Below, one piece after another: positions 20,632 to 29,922 of a DNA stretch of 64,000 nt (position 1 is the first letter of the stretch; each line of letters opens with the position of its first letter). Where the stretch lies: NCBI GenBank assembly GCA_019279435.1, contig JAAALK010000289.1:12406342-12470341 (forward strand), given 5' to 3'. A program made the position numbers and the translations under genes. The notes beneath the pieces were generated by a model. It made no database searches and had not been told where the DNA came from. It was given only the letters and a program-made list of their open reading frames with translations. The stretch is from Zizania palustris. Lineage: Eukaryota > Streptophyta > Magnoliopsida > Poales > Poaceae.

Positions 20632-22122
20632 CTAGGTGCTCGCCTGAGGTAAATCTTCTTGAACAGCCGGAGTCCTCGCTTGCTCAAGATTCTCTTGAGA
20701 CTCCGGCATGTTCGCAGTTTCGTCAATTCGTACAGCTCTTTGAGCTGCATCCTCATCAATCAACCTCACAAGTAACCTACTTTCATCCTCCTGAGAATCG
20801 GAGATTGAAGCTCTTGGGCTTGAAGGCGCATGAACTTTTGGCTTTCGAGCCACCTTTTTAACCGGAGTCTTGGCGGAGCTCGAAGTTCCAGCTTCTGCTT
20901 TCCTCTTCTTGGGCCCTTTCTCCGAAGGTACCCAATCCATTAGAGGGGGCGGAGCAATTTCCAGCAGTCCCCACACTCTGTTAGATCGTTCCCAACTTCC
21001 AACCAACTTGATTCTCCATTCTTTCTCGGTCGGAGTTGGAATGCCTAAAATCTTCTCCGAAGCTCGTACGATTTGTTCCGAAGTTATAGGGGCTGAAGAA
21101 GCTAAAAAATGAGTTATGTTTGTTAATTCTTCGAATAAATATACATAGAGTATGTTGTTCTCGAAGTTACCTGCAGGACTTGAATTTGAGGAAATTTTTC
21201 GAAGACCGCCTTCCGAATCCTCTTCGAAGATGATAGGCCAGTTGGCCATCAAGGGAGAAATTTGAAGCCCTAGGAATTCTTCGGCTAAGTCTCGCATGCT
21301 CAAACGACGACTGATTTTTTGAAGCAAGCTCAAGCGAGCTTCGAGTTGGCCTAGATCCGGGTGCACCAAGGCTTCCTTCCGGAAGTGGATTTCTCGCAGA
21401 GGTCCAGCTAGGCGGCTGCTTGCTCCAACTTCGGCGTAAAACCATCTCAAGATCCAATCAGTATACCATCTAGCATTAATGGCCTTGGCAGGAAACCGGA
21501 GAGCATATTCGTCCCAGAGTCTGAAGTTGATACTTCCGAAGGCCACTACTATCTTTTCACCTCCGGAACCTATGAAGGTCTTCGGTTGACATGATGCTCT
21601 GTGTAGTGTTGCGAAGATCTCCGCTCTTCCTTCACAACCTTCGGCTCGCAACGCCAATTCGAAGATGGCAAGGCATGCTACCACACTCGGAGAGAGTTGG
21701 GGGAGGGTGACATGAAACAAGTCCAATACCTCCACTAAAAAGTCGACTGCCGGAAGCCCCAACCCAGCTTCGAAGAAAGCTTCGAAAACAACCACTTCTC
21801 CGGGTCTCGGTGATGGAATGATTTCCTTACCAGGTTTGCGAATCATAACCCCAGAACCGATCTTGCCCTCTACTGCGGCCACAAGTGATTCTCTTCTGTA
21901 GGTTGATGGCCCTAGCTGATAAAATTGATCCATATATTTTGTCGACGCTGGACAAAGGTCTTGATGGCCAACATTTTGGAGATTTTCCCCCGCTGTCACC
22001 ATTGTTGCTACTACAGGTGTCGGAGCAGTCGTCGCTAATGTAGCGGCCGCCGCTGCCGCCGCAACTTGCTGCCGAGTCAAGGTTGAAGCCGTTCCCGGAC
22101 CCTTGAAGCTGGTTTTCGCCAT
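20632..22122 (-). CDS. Antisense gene of gypsy Y (Transposase_28-like, best 5' copy)
   Basis: Starts at ATG 22122. The Ala/Thr-rich N-terminus is followed by a long domain resembling Transposase_28: GEVVVFEAFFEAGLGLPAVD, LPQLSPSVVACLAIFELALR, IVVAFGSINFRLWDEYALRF, INARWYTDWILRWFYAEVG, LSMRDLAEEFLGLQISP. A probable 69-bp intron lies at 21170-21102 (GTAAC...TTTTTAG). It has no stop and a length divisible by three, so the frame reads through it. After it comes TSEQIVRASEKILGIPTP, WRIKLVGSWERSNRVWGLLE, then a basic KKRKAEA...KKVARKPK stretch that may act as a nuclear signal. The frame ends at 20632, where the copy is cut by X. Function unknown. Confidence 0.75.
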   Translation of the reverse strand: MAKTSFKGPGTASTLTRQQVAAAAAAATLATTAPTPVVATMVTAGENLQNVGHQDLCPASTKYMDQFYQLGPSTYRRESLVAAVEGKIGSGVMIRKPGKEIIPSPRPGEVVVFEAFFEAGLGLPAVDFLVEVLDLFHVTLPQLSPSVVACLAIFELALRAEGCEGRAEIFATLHRASCQPKTFIGSGGEKIVVAFGSINFRLWDEYALRFPAKAINARWYTDWILRWFYAEVGASSRLAGPLREIHFRKEALVHPDLGQLEARLSLLQKISRRLSMRDLAEEFLGLQISPLMANWPIIFEEDSEGGLRKISSNSSPAGNFENNILYVYLFEELTNITHFLASSAPITSEQIVRASEKILGIPTPTEKEWRIKLVGSWERSNRVWGLLEIAPPPLMDWVPSEKGPKKRKAEAGTSSSAKTPVKKVARKPKVHAPSSPRASISDSQEDESRLLVRLIDEDAAQRAVRIDETANMPESQENLEQARTPAVQEDLPQAST

Positions 22123-22221
22123 TAAATCTCTTGGGCTACTTTGAAGGAGAAGGTGAGGCTAGGGTTCGAGAGTTGGTCTATTTGCACGAAAGCGGTGGAA
22201 AGGTACAATAAAGGGTCGGGT

Positions 22222-22234
22222 CCTCTATTTATAG
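22222..22234 (-). promoter_or_regulatory. TATA box of the antisense gene in Y
   Basis: CTATAAATAGAGG on the minus strand, 100 bp upstream of the ATG at 22122. It lies between the gene and the 3' LTR, so it is not the LTR promoter, which has its own TTATAAATACC near 22873. Confidence 0.7.
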
Positions 22235-22560
22235 CCCAGACCTCAATTTTTTACCGTTTGCTTATGCCGTTTCGCATTCTTGACCGTTACTTTATTCCGG
22301 AATTAACGCATTATGTAACTTCCGTTAGAAGGAAAAAGCCAACGGCTATTTTTTCCAAGTCTAAAAAGTCTTTCGGATTTTCCAAGATAATTCTAGAATA
22401 CATCGAATGCAATTCATTTAGAAAATAATTTGAAGTTCGCATCTCTATTCATTTCGGAGGTTTATTGAGTCTGCTAATCTCTGCACATGAATATGTTTCC
22501 TTGCGTATACTGCTTCCCTAACATCACGGATTCAACGGAGAAGCGTATTCGAGGGGCTAC

Positions 22561-23052
22561 TGTTGGGGGGAAATATTCCATCTTCAAGATTATCGTAGCA
22601 ACAAGATAGAGACTGATGGTTAAGATGATGTCAGATATATAATTTCGGAGATGCATCCAGTCAAGTTCGAAGTATGATGACGGGCTCTAGTTCGAAGTAT
22701 ATCTTCGAACATAGACTCTTCCAGGAACCTCTTTGACAGCTAAGATGGAAGACTTATCTTCTTTCTAACTAGATTAGTCTTTTACCATTTTAGCCCTATT
22801 AAGAGTACCGAATAGTTTCCACTATGTCGGTTGTAATAGAGGGGTAAAAAGGTCTTTTCCTTAATGTTTGGGCTTATAAATACCCCCCATTTTACCCTAT
22901 AATGAGGACCGAATACATGTTATTCAATACACACATTCGAACTATTCTAAGTTATTATCCTTTCGGAGGCTTAGAATAGTTTACTTCGCAAACACTTCGT
23001 TTGTTAGTTTCTAATCTTCAGAAACCTGTTAGCGTAATCTTTTACGCCAACA
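22561..23052 (+). repeat. 3' LTR of gypsy Y (492 bp)
   Basis: Begins TGTTGGGGGGAAAT directly after GTATTCGAGGGGCTAC and ends TTTTACGCCAACA. A TATA-like TTATAAATACC lies near 22873. It is the reverse complement partner of the X LTR at 12998-13493. Confidence 0.87.
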
Positions 23053-23242
23053 TCCACCAACCGCTCCGCCTACTGACCCGAAAGTCTAGATCTTATGGTG
23101 TTTAATTATGTACAAGAAATCTTGTAATGCCCTTTTATTTTTAATGAATGTAAAGTTTATAAATGAAAAGTCTTCGCTTGAATGTTTGTTTTTAGGTTTT
23201 GGTTCATACTTCAGATCCTGTGCTCGAAGTATTAGAGCTTAA
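23053..23242 (+). pseudogene. Fragment W: 3' end of another antisense gene
   Basis: The first 33 bp (gctccgcctactgacccgaa and flanks) parallel the C-terminal PPSDPKV-stop seen at 57405 and 52700. Then come an untranslated AT-rich stretch and TTTTTAG followed by the start of the downstream small ORF (cgaagtattagagcttaatg). It is in plus orientation, so it comes from a minus-oriented element other than Y. Copia 2 inserted into it at about 23243. Confidence 0.6.
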
Positions 23243-25207
23243 TGAAGGCTAAGAACCAAGGGTTGGTTTCAGTGTTTTGTGATGAGTGATTGACAAGATT
23301 TTACCCTCTGTTCGAAGGGTACCTCCGAAGGGGCTTCGGAGGTGGTTTCGCCGAAGTGTGTTCGGTGTTTGCTTGCTGCAGCTGTGCAGCGGAGTGTGCT
23401 CGTCGGAGGGGTCCGACAGTACGCGATGACTGGGTGTGTACCGAAGAGGCTTCGGTATTTTGGGCGGTACACCGGAGTGTGTGCCGGAGGTTGCTAACCC
23501 GGAGAGGTCTTCGGAGTACTGGATACACTTGTTTGCTTGTCTGTGGTGCGCAGGGACTTCGGAGGCGACGGACAAGGGTCGAGCCAGGTGAACCTGGGTC
23601 AGGCGGAAGGCTTGATGCTAGGGGAGCGGGGAGCTCCGTCACGGTGGCTGCGAAGGTGGTCCGGGTCGGTCCTCGGGTCGAGGCGTGCCAGGTGAAGGCA
23701 GAGAGTGCGGAGCGTGGCTCCGGCTGAAGGTACTCCGAGACAAAGTCCTCGGAGGGTGAGGCACTTCGAAGGTACTCCGAATGGAGTGACTTCGGAGTTG
23801 GTGGATCAAGTCCTCTGCAGAGGCAAGGAGTTCGAAGTGTGCTCCGGAGGGAGACACTCGAAGGTACCCGACGAAGGTCTCAGAAGTCGAGGCGCATCGA
23901 AGGCATGATCCGGGTGAGGCTCGTCGAGGAAGTGTGCTCGGGGAGAGGCACTGCGACGGAGTGCTCATGGAATGCTTCATGCGGAGGCCTTGGACGAAGG
24001 AGGGACTCGAAGGGTGGTACTCCGAAGGTGGGGCTTCGGAGTGAGGATGACTTGAGGTGCTTTGGCCATACATGGCTTCGGTACACGGACGGACGGTGTT
24101 CAAGCTGGGAGTAGCTGCGAAGCCGTGGTGATCCACTCCGAAGGTGTTGGTGCGAAGGCACAAGGGCTTTGACGGCTTCGGCTTAAACCGTCACTGTATC
24201 GAAGAACTTCTTCGGCGGAGCGAAGGCCAACAGGCTGCAGGCTTCTCGCCGAAGCTACCGCACCCTCTGGTGCGAAGGGAGGTTCCAGAAGTCAACACTG
24301 TAAAGGCTGACACTGTCTGTTCTGAAAAGGCTGACACTGTCCCCTCTGCAGCTGACAGAGAAGCCTCCAGAATAAAGGTGGACTACCTTTTGTACCCCTT
24401 AGTTCTGTAGAGACAAAATGAATGTAAACCCTAGGGGTAGTGTAGTCAATTCCTTTGGGTGAACTGTGGGCTATAAATATGGGGGCTCGGTAGGTAACAT
24501 TAACACTTTGAGCATTTACTGTTGAGCTCCTGTAGCCACACTTCGATTGAATACATCCAGAGAGTTCATTTTTCTGTGTTCCTTGTTCAAGCGGCGAAGC
24601 CCTGCTTCTCTTGTGCTTTTGCTTGAGCTCGCGTTACATACTTCGCTAGTTGTAGTGCACCGAAGCCTGTCTTGGCGAAGGTTGCTTTTGTGCGAAGGGT
24701 GTTTTGTGTTTTGTCAGTGTGCGTTCGCTCTGTGTAACACGAGGCGAGACCTCGCTGCTTACTAGCGTAGCCCTGACCGAGGCCCGTTTTGCTTTTTGTG
24801 TCGAAGCCCTTAGCGTAGTCCGTTTGTGTGCGTGTAGACCTTCGCGTACGAAGCCCAGCACCAGTTGCTGTCGCCAAGTACTTGGTCGAAGTCCTCAGAG
24901 GGCTGTCCACTCTTGCGAAGGGTGAAGTGCGAAGCCTGCTCGAAGCACCTCGTGTGCGGAGCCTGCACTGACTTAGCAGAGTAGATTTTCGAGGGTTGTT
25001 CGTGGAGCGAAGTCTTCTTGGCTTCGAACTTTTGCTCCTGCGAAGCCTGTGTTCGGAGCTGTCGAAGTACCTCCGAACCAGACCTTCAAAGGTAGTGTTC
25101 GAAGCCTGTTCCGCAGAAGACAGAACAGAACCGAAGGCTAAGTTTTTAGCCCGAAATTTTAAAAGCTCCCATTCACCCCCCCTCTGGTCGCCGTTTCCGG
25201 TCCAACA
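23243..25207 (+). repeat. 5' LTR of copia 2 (about 1.97 kb)
   Basis: Begins TGAAGGCTAAGAACC and ends TCCAACA just before the primer site. A TATA box CTATAAATAT lies at 24471-24480. Its end matches the copia 1 LTR. It is dense in cttcgaag and cttcgg words. The start is set by comparison with the interrupted W sequence and could be a few bases off. Confidence 0.8.
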
Positions 25208-25208
25208 A

Positions 25209-25220
25209 TGGTATCAGAGC
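25209..25220 (+). other. Primer-binding site of copia 2 (initiator Met tRNA)
   Basis: TGGTATCAGAGC, complementary to the 3' end of initiator Met tRNA, one base after the LTR end. This is the standard copia primer. Confidence 0.88.
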
Positions 25221-25272
25221 CTTGTTTAAGATCACCAGTTGACCTTAACCGGTTTTGTGATCTGTTGGCGAC

Positions 25273-27600
25273 ATGGATAGAGGCAGTAAATTCCTCTGTT
25301 CGATGGGACAGATTTGCATACTGGAAGGTGCGCATGGAGGCTTACTTGTTAAGCCAAGGAAATGCAATTTGGGAGATTGTGGATTCACAATACTCCATCC
25401 CTGATACCCGCACCACTCAAACTGAAAAAGATCAGTATATTGCCAACTCGAAGGCAAGGAACATACTGTTCATTGGTTTGAGTCGGAGTGAGTTTGATAG
25501 GGTGCAGCACCTTAGGACTGCTAGGGAAATTTGGACAACACTCACTGTCTTTCATGAGGGCTCTGCTCAGATTAAGGCCAGGCGCCAAAGCACCTACAAT
25601 CAACAGTATCAGCTGTTTGTGCAGGCACCTGGTGAATCTGTAGATGCCATGTTTTCTCGCTTTGACGCGATAGTGAGTAACTTGCGATCCAACGGGACGC
25701 TTGCTTACAGTGATCACGATAGGGCTATCAAGCTTCTCTATGCTCTTGACCGTAGCATATGGGAGGTGAAGATATCCAGCATTGAGGAGTCCACAGGCTA
25801 TGACACATTGACCTGTGATGAACTCTTTAGCAAGCTGAAGTCCACAGAGATTGCCAAGGCATCTCTTGCAGTGCACAGAAGCTCTTTGCCACAACCATTG
25901 GCATTGGTTTCTAGCACTAGCCGTGGCACCACTGCAGAACCAAGCACATCAGGCACTTGTGTTCTAGCAGATGGTTTTGCTTTGTCCTCCCTGGTCTCCG
26001 TCACAAAGGAGCAGGTGGACACTCTAGCTGATGATGAGCTTGCTCTCATTGCCCGGAGGTTCACCCGCTTTCATCATGAGAGACAGGATCAGAGGAGAAG
26101 TGGTTTTAGTGGCTGCTATGAATGTGGCGACACCTCTCACATTAAGGCAAATTGCCCCAAGGTCAAGAAGAGAGATGAGAGTGACCGCCCTAAATACCAC
26201 AAAAAGGAGAGGAAGCCCTTTGTGAAGGGCAAGCACGGCAAGATGGCTAAGAAAGTAGCCAAGGCCGCTTCCAGAGCCTTTGTTGCTGCTCTCAGCGACA
26301 TCGACACTTCTTCAACTGAGGAGTCGAGCTCTGAGGAGGAGGAGTCCCCAAGGAAGGAGGACAAGAAGGACAAGAAGGGACGTGATTTCACGGCCTTTGC
26401 TTCATGGCCGACAGCGATCACAGTGGCGATGAGCTTGACTCATCTGAGGTAAACCTATCATCTGACCAGCTTCTAATTAAATTAGATGAGCTAAATGAAG
26501 TAGTGCTTGGTCAGGATAGATTACTTGTGCAAGCTGCTAGAGAAAGAAAAGACCTAGACTTAGTCTAGAAAACATTACTACTGAATATGCCATGCTTAAG
26601 TCTAAAATTGATGATGCTGAATGTGAGTCCTGTTCTGTTGTCATGGGGTGAGCTTGCTCAGTTGCGTTCTGTTCATGCTCAAACTCTTTCTGAGCTTGAG
26701 ACTGCACAGAAGCAGCTTTTGGAGGTGGATTCTAGACCTCATGATGTTATTGATTGCATGAACTGCTCTTTATTACGCGATAGCATTAATTTACGTGATA
26801 AGCATGTTCATGATTTGGAGGCTAGATTGGAGAGGGCCGGTAGTTCTAAGGATGTGCAACCTGTTTGTGACACTTGCATCACCCTTAAGGACCAGCTAGG
26901 CACTGTTAGAGAGCGAGCTGAAAACCTCATGTCTGAAAATGAATACCTCCTTTCCGTGGTTAATAAATGCACTGAAGGAAAGGGTAGGATGGACTTGCTC
27001 TTGGCCAAGACCAAGTTGTGTGCTGACAGAGCCGGGGTAGCTCTAGGTTTGGGTTTTGAGAGGATAGCTTCAGACAGTAAGACCAAAACTGTTTTTACCT
27101 CTCCCACCACCCTAGAGAAAGAGAGAGCTCTGTTGGACACCCCATCAGCCAAAAGCCTACCCACCCACCAAAGAAAACCACTCCTCTTACCAAGAAAAAT
27201 CCTCCCAAGAAAACCACACAGAAGAAACCCAAGGAGCCTGTGAGAGTTGCTCCTGTGACCCATGAGAGTGCCCCCAGGAGAATGTTCACTGTTCTATTGT
27301 CAGAGGGCGGGTCATTTGATTGGTTTCTGTTTCCGTCGCATCAAGGATGAGCGACGTGCTCAGACGATGAGTTACCAGGACATGCATTACCCATCTTTAG
27401 GTATGCATGAGTCTGAGTTCTACTCTCGTCCTGTTTTTGAGGCTCCTCGTGCTTCTCGGAGAGGTTTTGCTCCTCGAGGTGTTCACCATGTTCCATATGG
27501 TGGTAAGACCGCGGGCGAGTAGCTTTGCTACCTCATCAGAGTAGGAGACCTCGACATGCTTTGCGTTCTTTGCATGTAGGTAGACCTCGCACTTCGCATC
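25273..27600 (+). pseudogene. Copia 2 gag (with N-terminal and mid frameshifts)
   Basis: The likely start ATG (MDRG) is at 25273, but indels within the first 60 bases move the gag frame. The long frame then runs to 26452. It carries the copia gag domain (YWKVRMEAYLL, ARNILFIGLSRSEFDRVQ, AREIWTTLTVFHEGSAQIK, VDAMFSRFDAIVSNLRS, LYALDRSIWEVKISSIEEST). An intact zinc knuckle CYECGDTSHIKANC is near 26118-26160, followed by a Lys/Glu-rich tail. Frame changes near 26430-26590 lead into a coiled-coil part (26587-27243). A second knuckle-like FYCQRAGHLIGFC (about 27288-27325) and an Arg/His-rich end run into the gap. The frame opening at 25208 starts inside the primer site and is not a real start. Confidence 0.82.
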
Positions 27601-27615
27601 ATTCTGATTTTCATG

Positions 27616-27715
27616 NNNNNNNNNNNNNNNNNNNNNNNNNNNNNNNNNNNNNNNNNNNNNNNNNNNNNNNNNNNNNNNNNNNNNNNNNNNNNNNNNNNNN
27701 NNNNNNNNNNNNNNN
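27616..27715. other. Assembly gap (100 N)
   Basis: One hundred consecutive N. Copia 2 gag lies left and minus-oriented gypsy gag lies right, so the missing stretch hides at least the rest of copia 2 and an element junction. The round number suggests a gap of unknown size. Confidence 0.98.
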
Positions 27716-28750
27716 AGGGGGCAATATTCAACACCTCGGAGCGGAAGTGTTTCTTTCCACTTCTGTGATCATTAGGGCGATTATCGAAGGGGGCTTGCGG
27801 AAGAATCGGGACTTCTAGCTCCGGCTTCACTTCTTGAAGGAGGGCTGGCCCAGGCACCATAGTTTTTCGGAGGCAGCCTTCTTCTACCTAGGCATACTAT
27901 TCGAATATTCCATTAGACGTGCTATGGAAGATACCATCTTCCAGTGAAGTTTGCTGACGAGGTCTGGATTGAAACACCTTCGCGTGCCGCATCCACCACT
28001 AAAGATGTAGACAAGAATTTTATTTGAGACATGGTGTGGGCGAAGCGTGTGAAGTATTCCCGAAGGGTTTCTCCTGCTTGCTACTTCACCTAGAAAAGGC
28101 TTCCAGTAGACATCGGGGCTACGAACGTCCCTTGGATATTACTCACGAATTCCTTTTCAATTGTTCCCATGACTTGATTGATCCTGGCTTTAGAGACCAG
28201 AACCAACGGAGGGCCACACCTTCCAACGTGAGGGGGAAATATTTTGCCATTGTATTCCACACCCCTCCACTGGCTTCTATTGCAAGGTTGTAAGAACGAG
28301 AGAATTCTTCGGGATCAGACCCTCCGGAGTACTTGTGTAGCTTCGAGGCTCAGAACCTAGAATCGAAGTGCACCTTCTATGAGTCTGGATGCAGTGGGGA
28401 TTCATTGTCTAAGGGAGCATTCTCGGCATCTTCTTGGACTTGAGGAGCTTCGGGATAATCATCAGGATCATCATCTTAATGCACTTCCGAAGCAGGAGGG
28501 ATGGCTTGGGAGCGAAGCCTGTTCGTAGCCTCCTGCCTCCATCTTGCTACTTCCTTAGGAAGGTCTTCGCTTCTTCCGGAGGGGTCCTCCGGGTTTTGAG
28601 AACCGACATAATCAGTTCGAAGTATAGACGGAGCTGCCCAAGGAACTCTGGCTACTCGAGGTCTAATGACCACTTCGGGAGTTTGGGGAGTCACTGAAGG
28701 TCCTGCACCATGGGTCCAAGGGGTCCTTCAGGGAGGATTGGTGGCTATAC
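27716..28750 (-). pseudogene. Gypsy Z gag, decayed
   Basis: The minus strand shows a Pro/Arg-rich N-terminal part (PEVVIRPRVARVPWA, KEVARWRQEATNRLRSQ). Near 28340-28120 it shows a gag capsid-like block: YSGGSDPEEFSRSYNLA, EGVALRWFWSLKPGSINSWE, QLKR. Several stops occur (for example after SEVH near 28476). It is the only gag seen for this family in the window. Confidence 0.65.
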
Positions 28751-28940
28751 TCCGCTTGGGAGGCATGACTTATGAAGCTAAGGACCGAAGACTAGAGGCT
28801 TCGAACAATTGAGGAAGGCGAGGAAAGGCCTTCGATCTGTACTTTGAAGCCCCTTGCCGAAGGGTCCGCGGAATCTTGAGACTCTGAAAGTGCTCTTCGA
28901 AATACAGGAAGTGGGAGAGAACTAGCTTTTAGAACTAGGT

Positions 28941-28959
28941 TACCCACAGAAGGCGCAAA
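28941..28959 (-). other. Probable primer-binding site of gypsy Z
   Basis: Just inside the LTR end the minus strand reads TTTGCGCCTTCTGTGGGTA. It looks like a mutated TGGCGCCNTCTGTGGGAA-type primer site used by plant gypsy elements. The tRNA is not assigned. Confidence 0.45.
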
Positions 28960-28960
28960 C

Positions 28961-29454
28961 TGTTGGCGTAAAAGATTACGCTAACAGGTTCTCTAAGATT
29001 AAGAACTAACAAACGAAGTGTTTGTGAAAGTAAACTATCTCAAGCCTCCATTCAGGATAATAGCTCGAAGTAGTTCGTAGTTGTGTATTGAATATCTGAA
29101 TATTCAATGCCTATTACAGGATGAGAAAGGTGTATTTATAAGTCAAAACTCTAAGGAAAAGACCTTTTTACCCTCATTTACAACCGACTTAGTGGAAACT
29201 ATTTTGGTACCCCGAATAGGGCTAAAATGGTAAAGTATGTTCGAAGGAGGTAGACATAGTAAACGTCCCATCCTTCTGGCTATTTTCCACTATGGAGGGG
29301 GAAGCCTTCGGAAGGTATCTTCATACCAGAGTCTAGATAGACCCTCCGACATTAACCCTTCTAGTCCGGAGACAAGCCTAGAACTTTGGATATTATGATT
29401 TTTCTTTGTCTTATAATCTTGAAGGTCGTGTGGATAAAGTATTTTCCCCCAACA
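28961..29454 (-). repeat. 5' LTR of gypsy Z (494 bp)
   Basis: On the minus strand it begins TGTTGGGGGAAAATAC and ends TTTTACGCCAACA, identical ends to the family LTR. It is a 5' LTR because primer-site-like sequence and gag follow on the minus strand. Confidence 0.85.
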
Positions 29455-29922
29455 ATACCAAACATCGTATATCAACAAGCATATCCTAAAAAATCAATGA
29501 CGAAGACTCTAAATGATTGATGATGAGAATACAATAGGTAAAAGCTCTTCCTTGGATTGAGAGCCAATAGGAGATGTGGTTACTTCCACACGCAAACAGG
29601 AGGGAGCAGTAAACTAAGCCAAACACATGCATCAAAACTTTAGCAGCACCGACACAGTCGAAAACTTAATGTTGGCTTGCTGAACAAAGAGGAATACAAC
29701 AAGTTATGTGTGGCATGGCCAAAAGGACTTGACACCAACAGAATACACGTAGCAATATCCTAACAGCAGAACAAAAGAAAACCATGTGAACAACGGCTTG
29801 TCTGCTTGGTCAGCAGTTGACAAAGAAATTTAAGTTCAAGCAAATGGACATGTAGATTCGATATGCTCTCAGGAAATAATCACATCAATAAATAGCAGGG
29901 TAAATGAATTAAATACTACAGC
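29455..29922. other. Unassigned stretch between Z LTR and copia 3 LTR
   Basis: 468 bp with no long frame and no recognisable element end. Nothing more can be said. Confidence 0.4.

Larger units (their letters stand above)
12998..20640 (-). mobile_element. Ty3/gypsy Tat-like element X (PR to 3' LTR)
   Basis: Read on the minus strand: protease, RT, RNase H, second RNase H and integrase in one main frame. A tandem-repeat spacer follows, then an antisense gene on the plus strand, a polypurine tract and the 3' LTR. Gag and 5' LTR are absent at the right side. They may correspond to the Z fragment (27716-29454), but flanking pentamers (GTATG at 12993-12997, ATACC at 29455-29459) do not match. The right junction with Y is near 20590-20640. 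Confidence 0.8.
20632..23052 (+). mobile_element. Gypsy Y, 3' end only (antisense gene plus 3' LTR)
   Basis: In plus orientation only the last part of a Tat-like element is present: antisense gene (minus strand), polypurine tract GTATTCGAGGGGCTAC (22545-22560) and LTR. No plus-oriented pol lies to its left; minus-oriented X pol abuts instead. Confidence 0.7.
23243..27615 (+). mobile_element. Ty1/copia retrotransposon 2 (SIRE/Maximus-like), 5' part
   Basis: LTR, initiator-Met primer site and gag are present. The sequence then enters the N gap, so pol and the 3' LTR are not visible. Confidence 0.87.
27716..29454 (-). mobile_element. Ty3/gypsy Tat-like element Z (5' LTR and gag)
   Basis: Read on the minus strand: LTR (29454-28961), primer site, then gag down to the gap. 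It is the same family as X, Y and the 38725 element, and could be the missing 5' end of X. Confidence 0.75.

Noticed and set aside
23639..24163. Ser/His/Pro-rich ORFs in the copia 2 LTR
   Set aside because: They arise from repeated cttcgaag words; both strands give similar frames and no start context is convincing.
25208..25272. Gag start at the ATG in the copia 2 primer site
   Set aside because: That ATG is part of the primer-binding site; the likely gag ATG is at 25273 in another frame.
12998..29454. X and Z as one intact element
   Set aside because: Orientation and content fit, but flanking pentamers GTATG and ATACC do not match and an inverted Y copy plus copia 2 and a gap intervene, so it is left as a possibility only.
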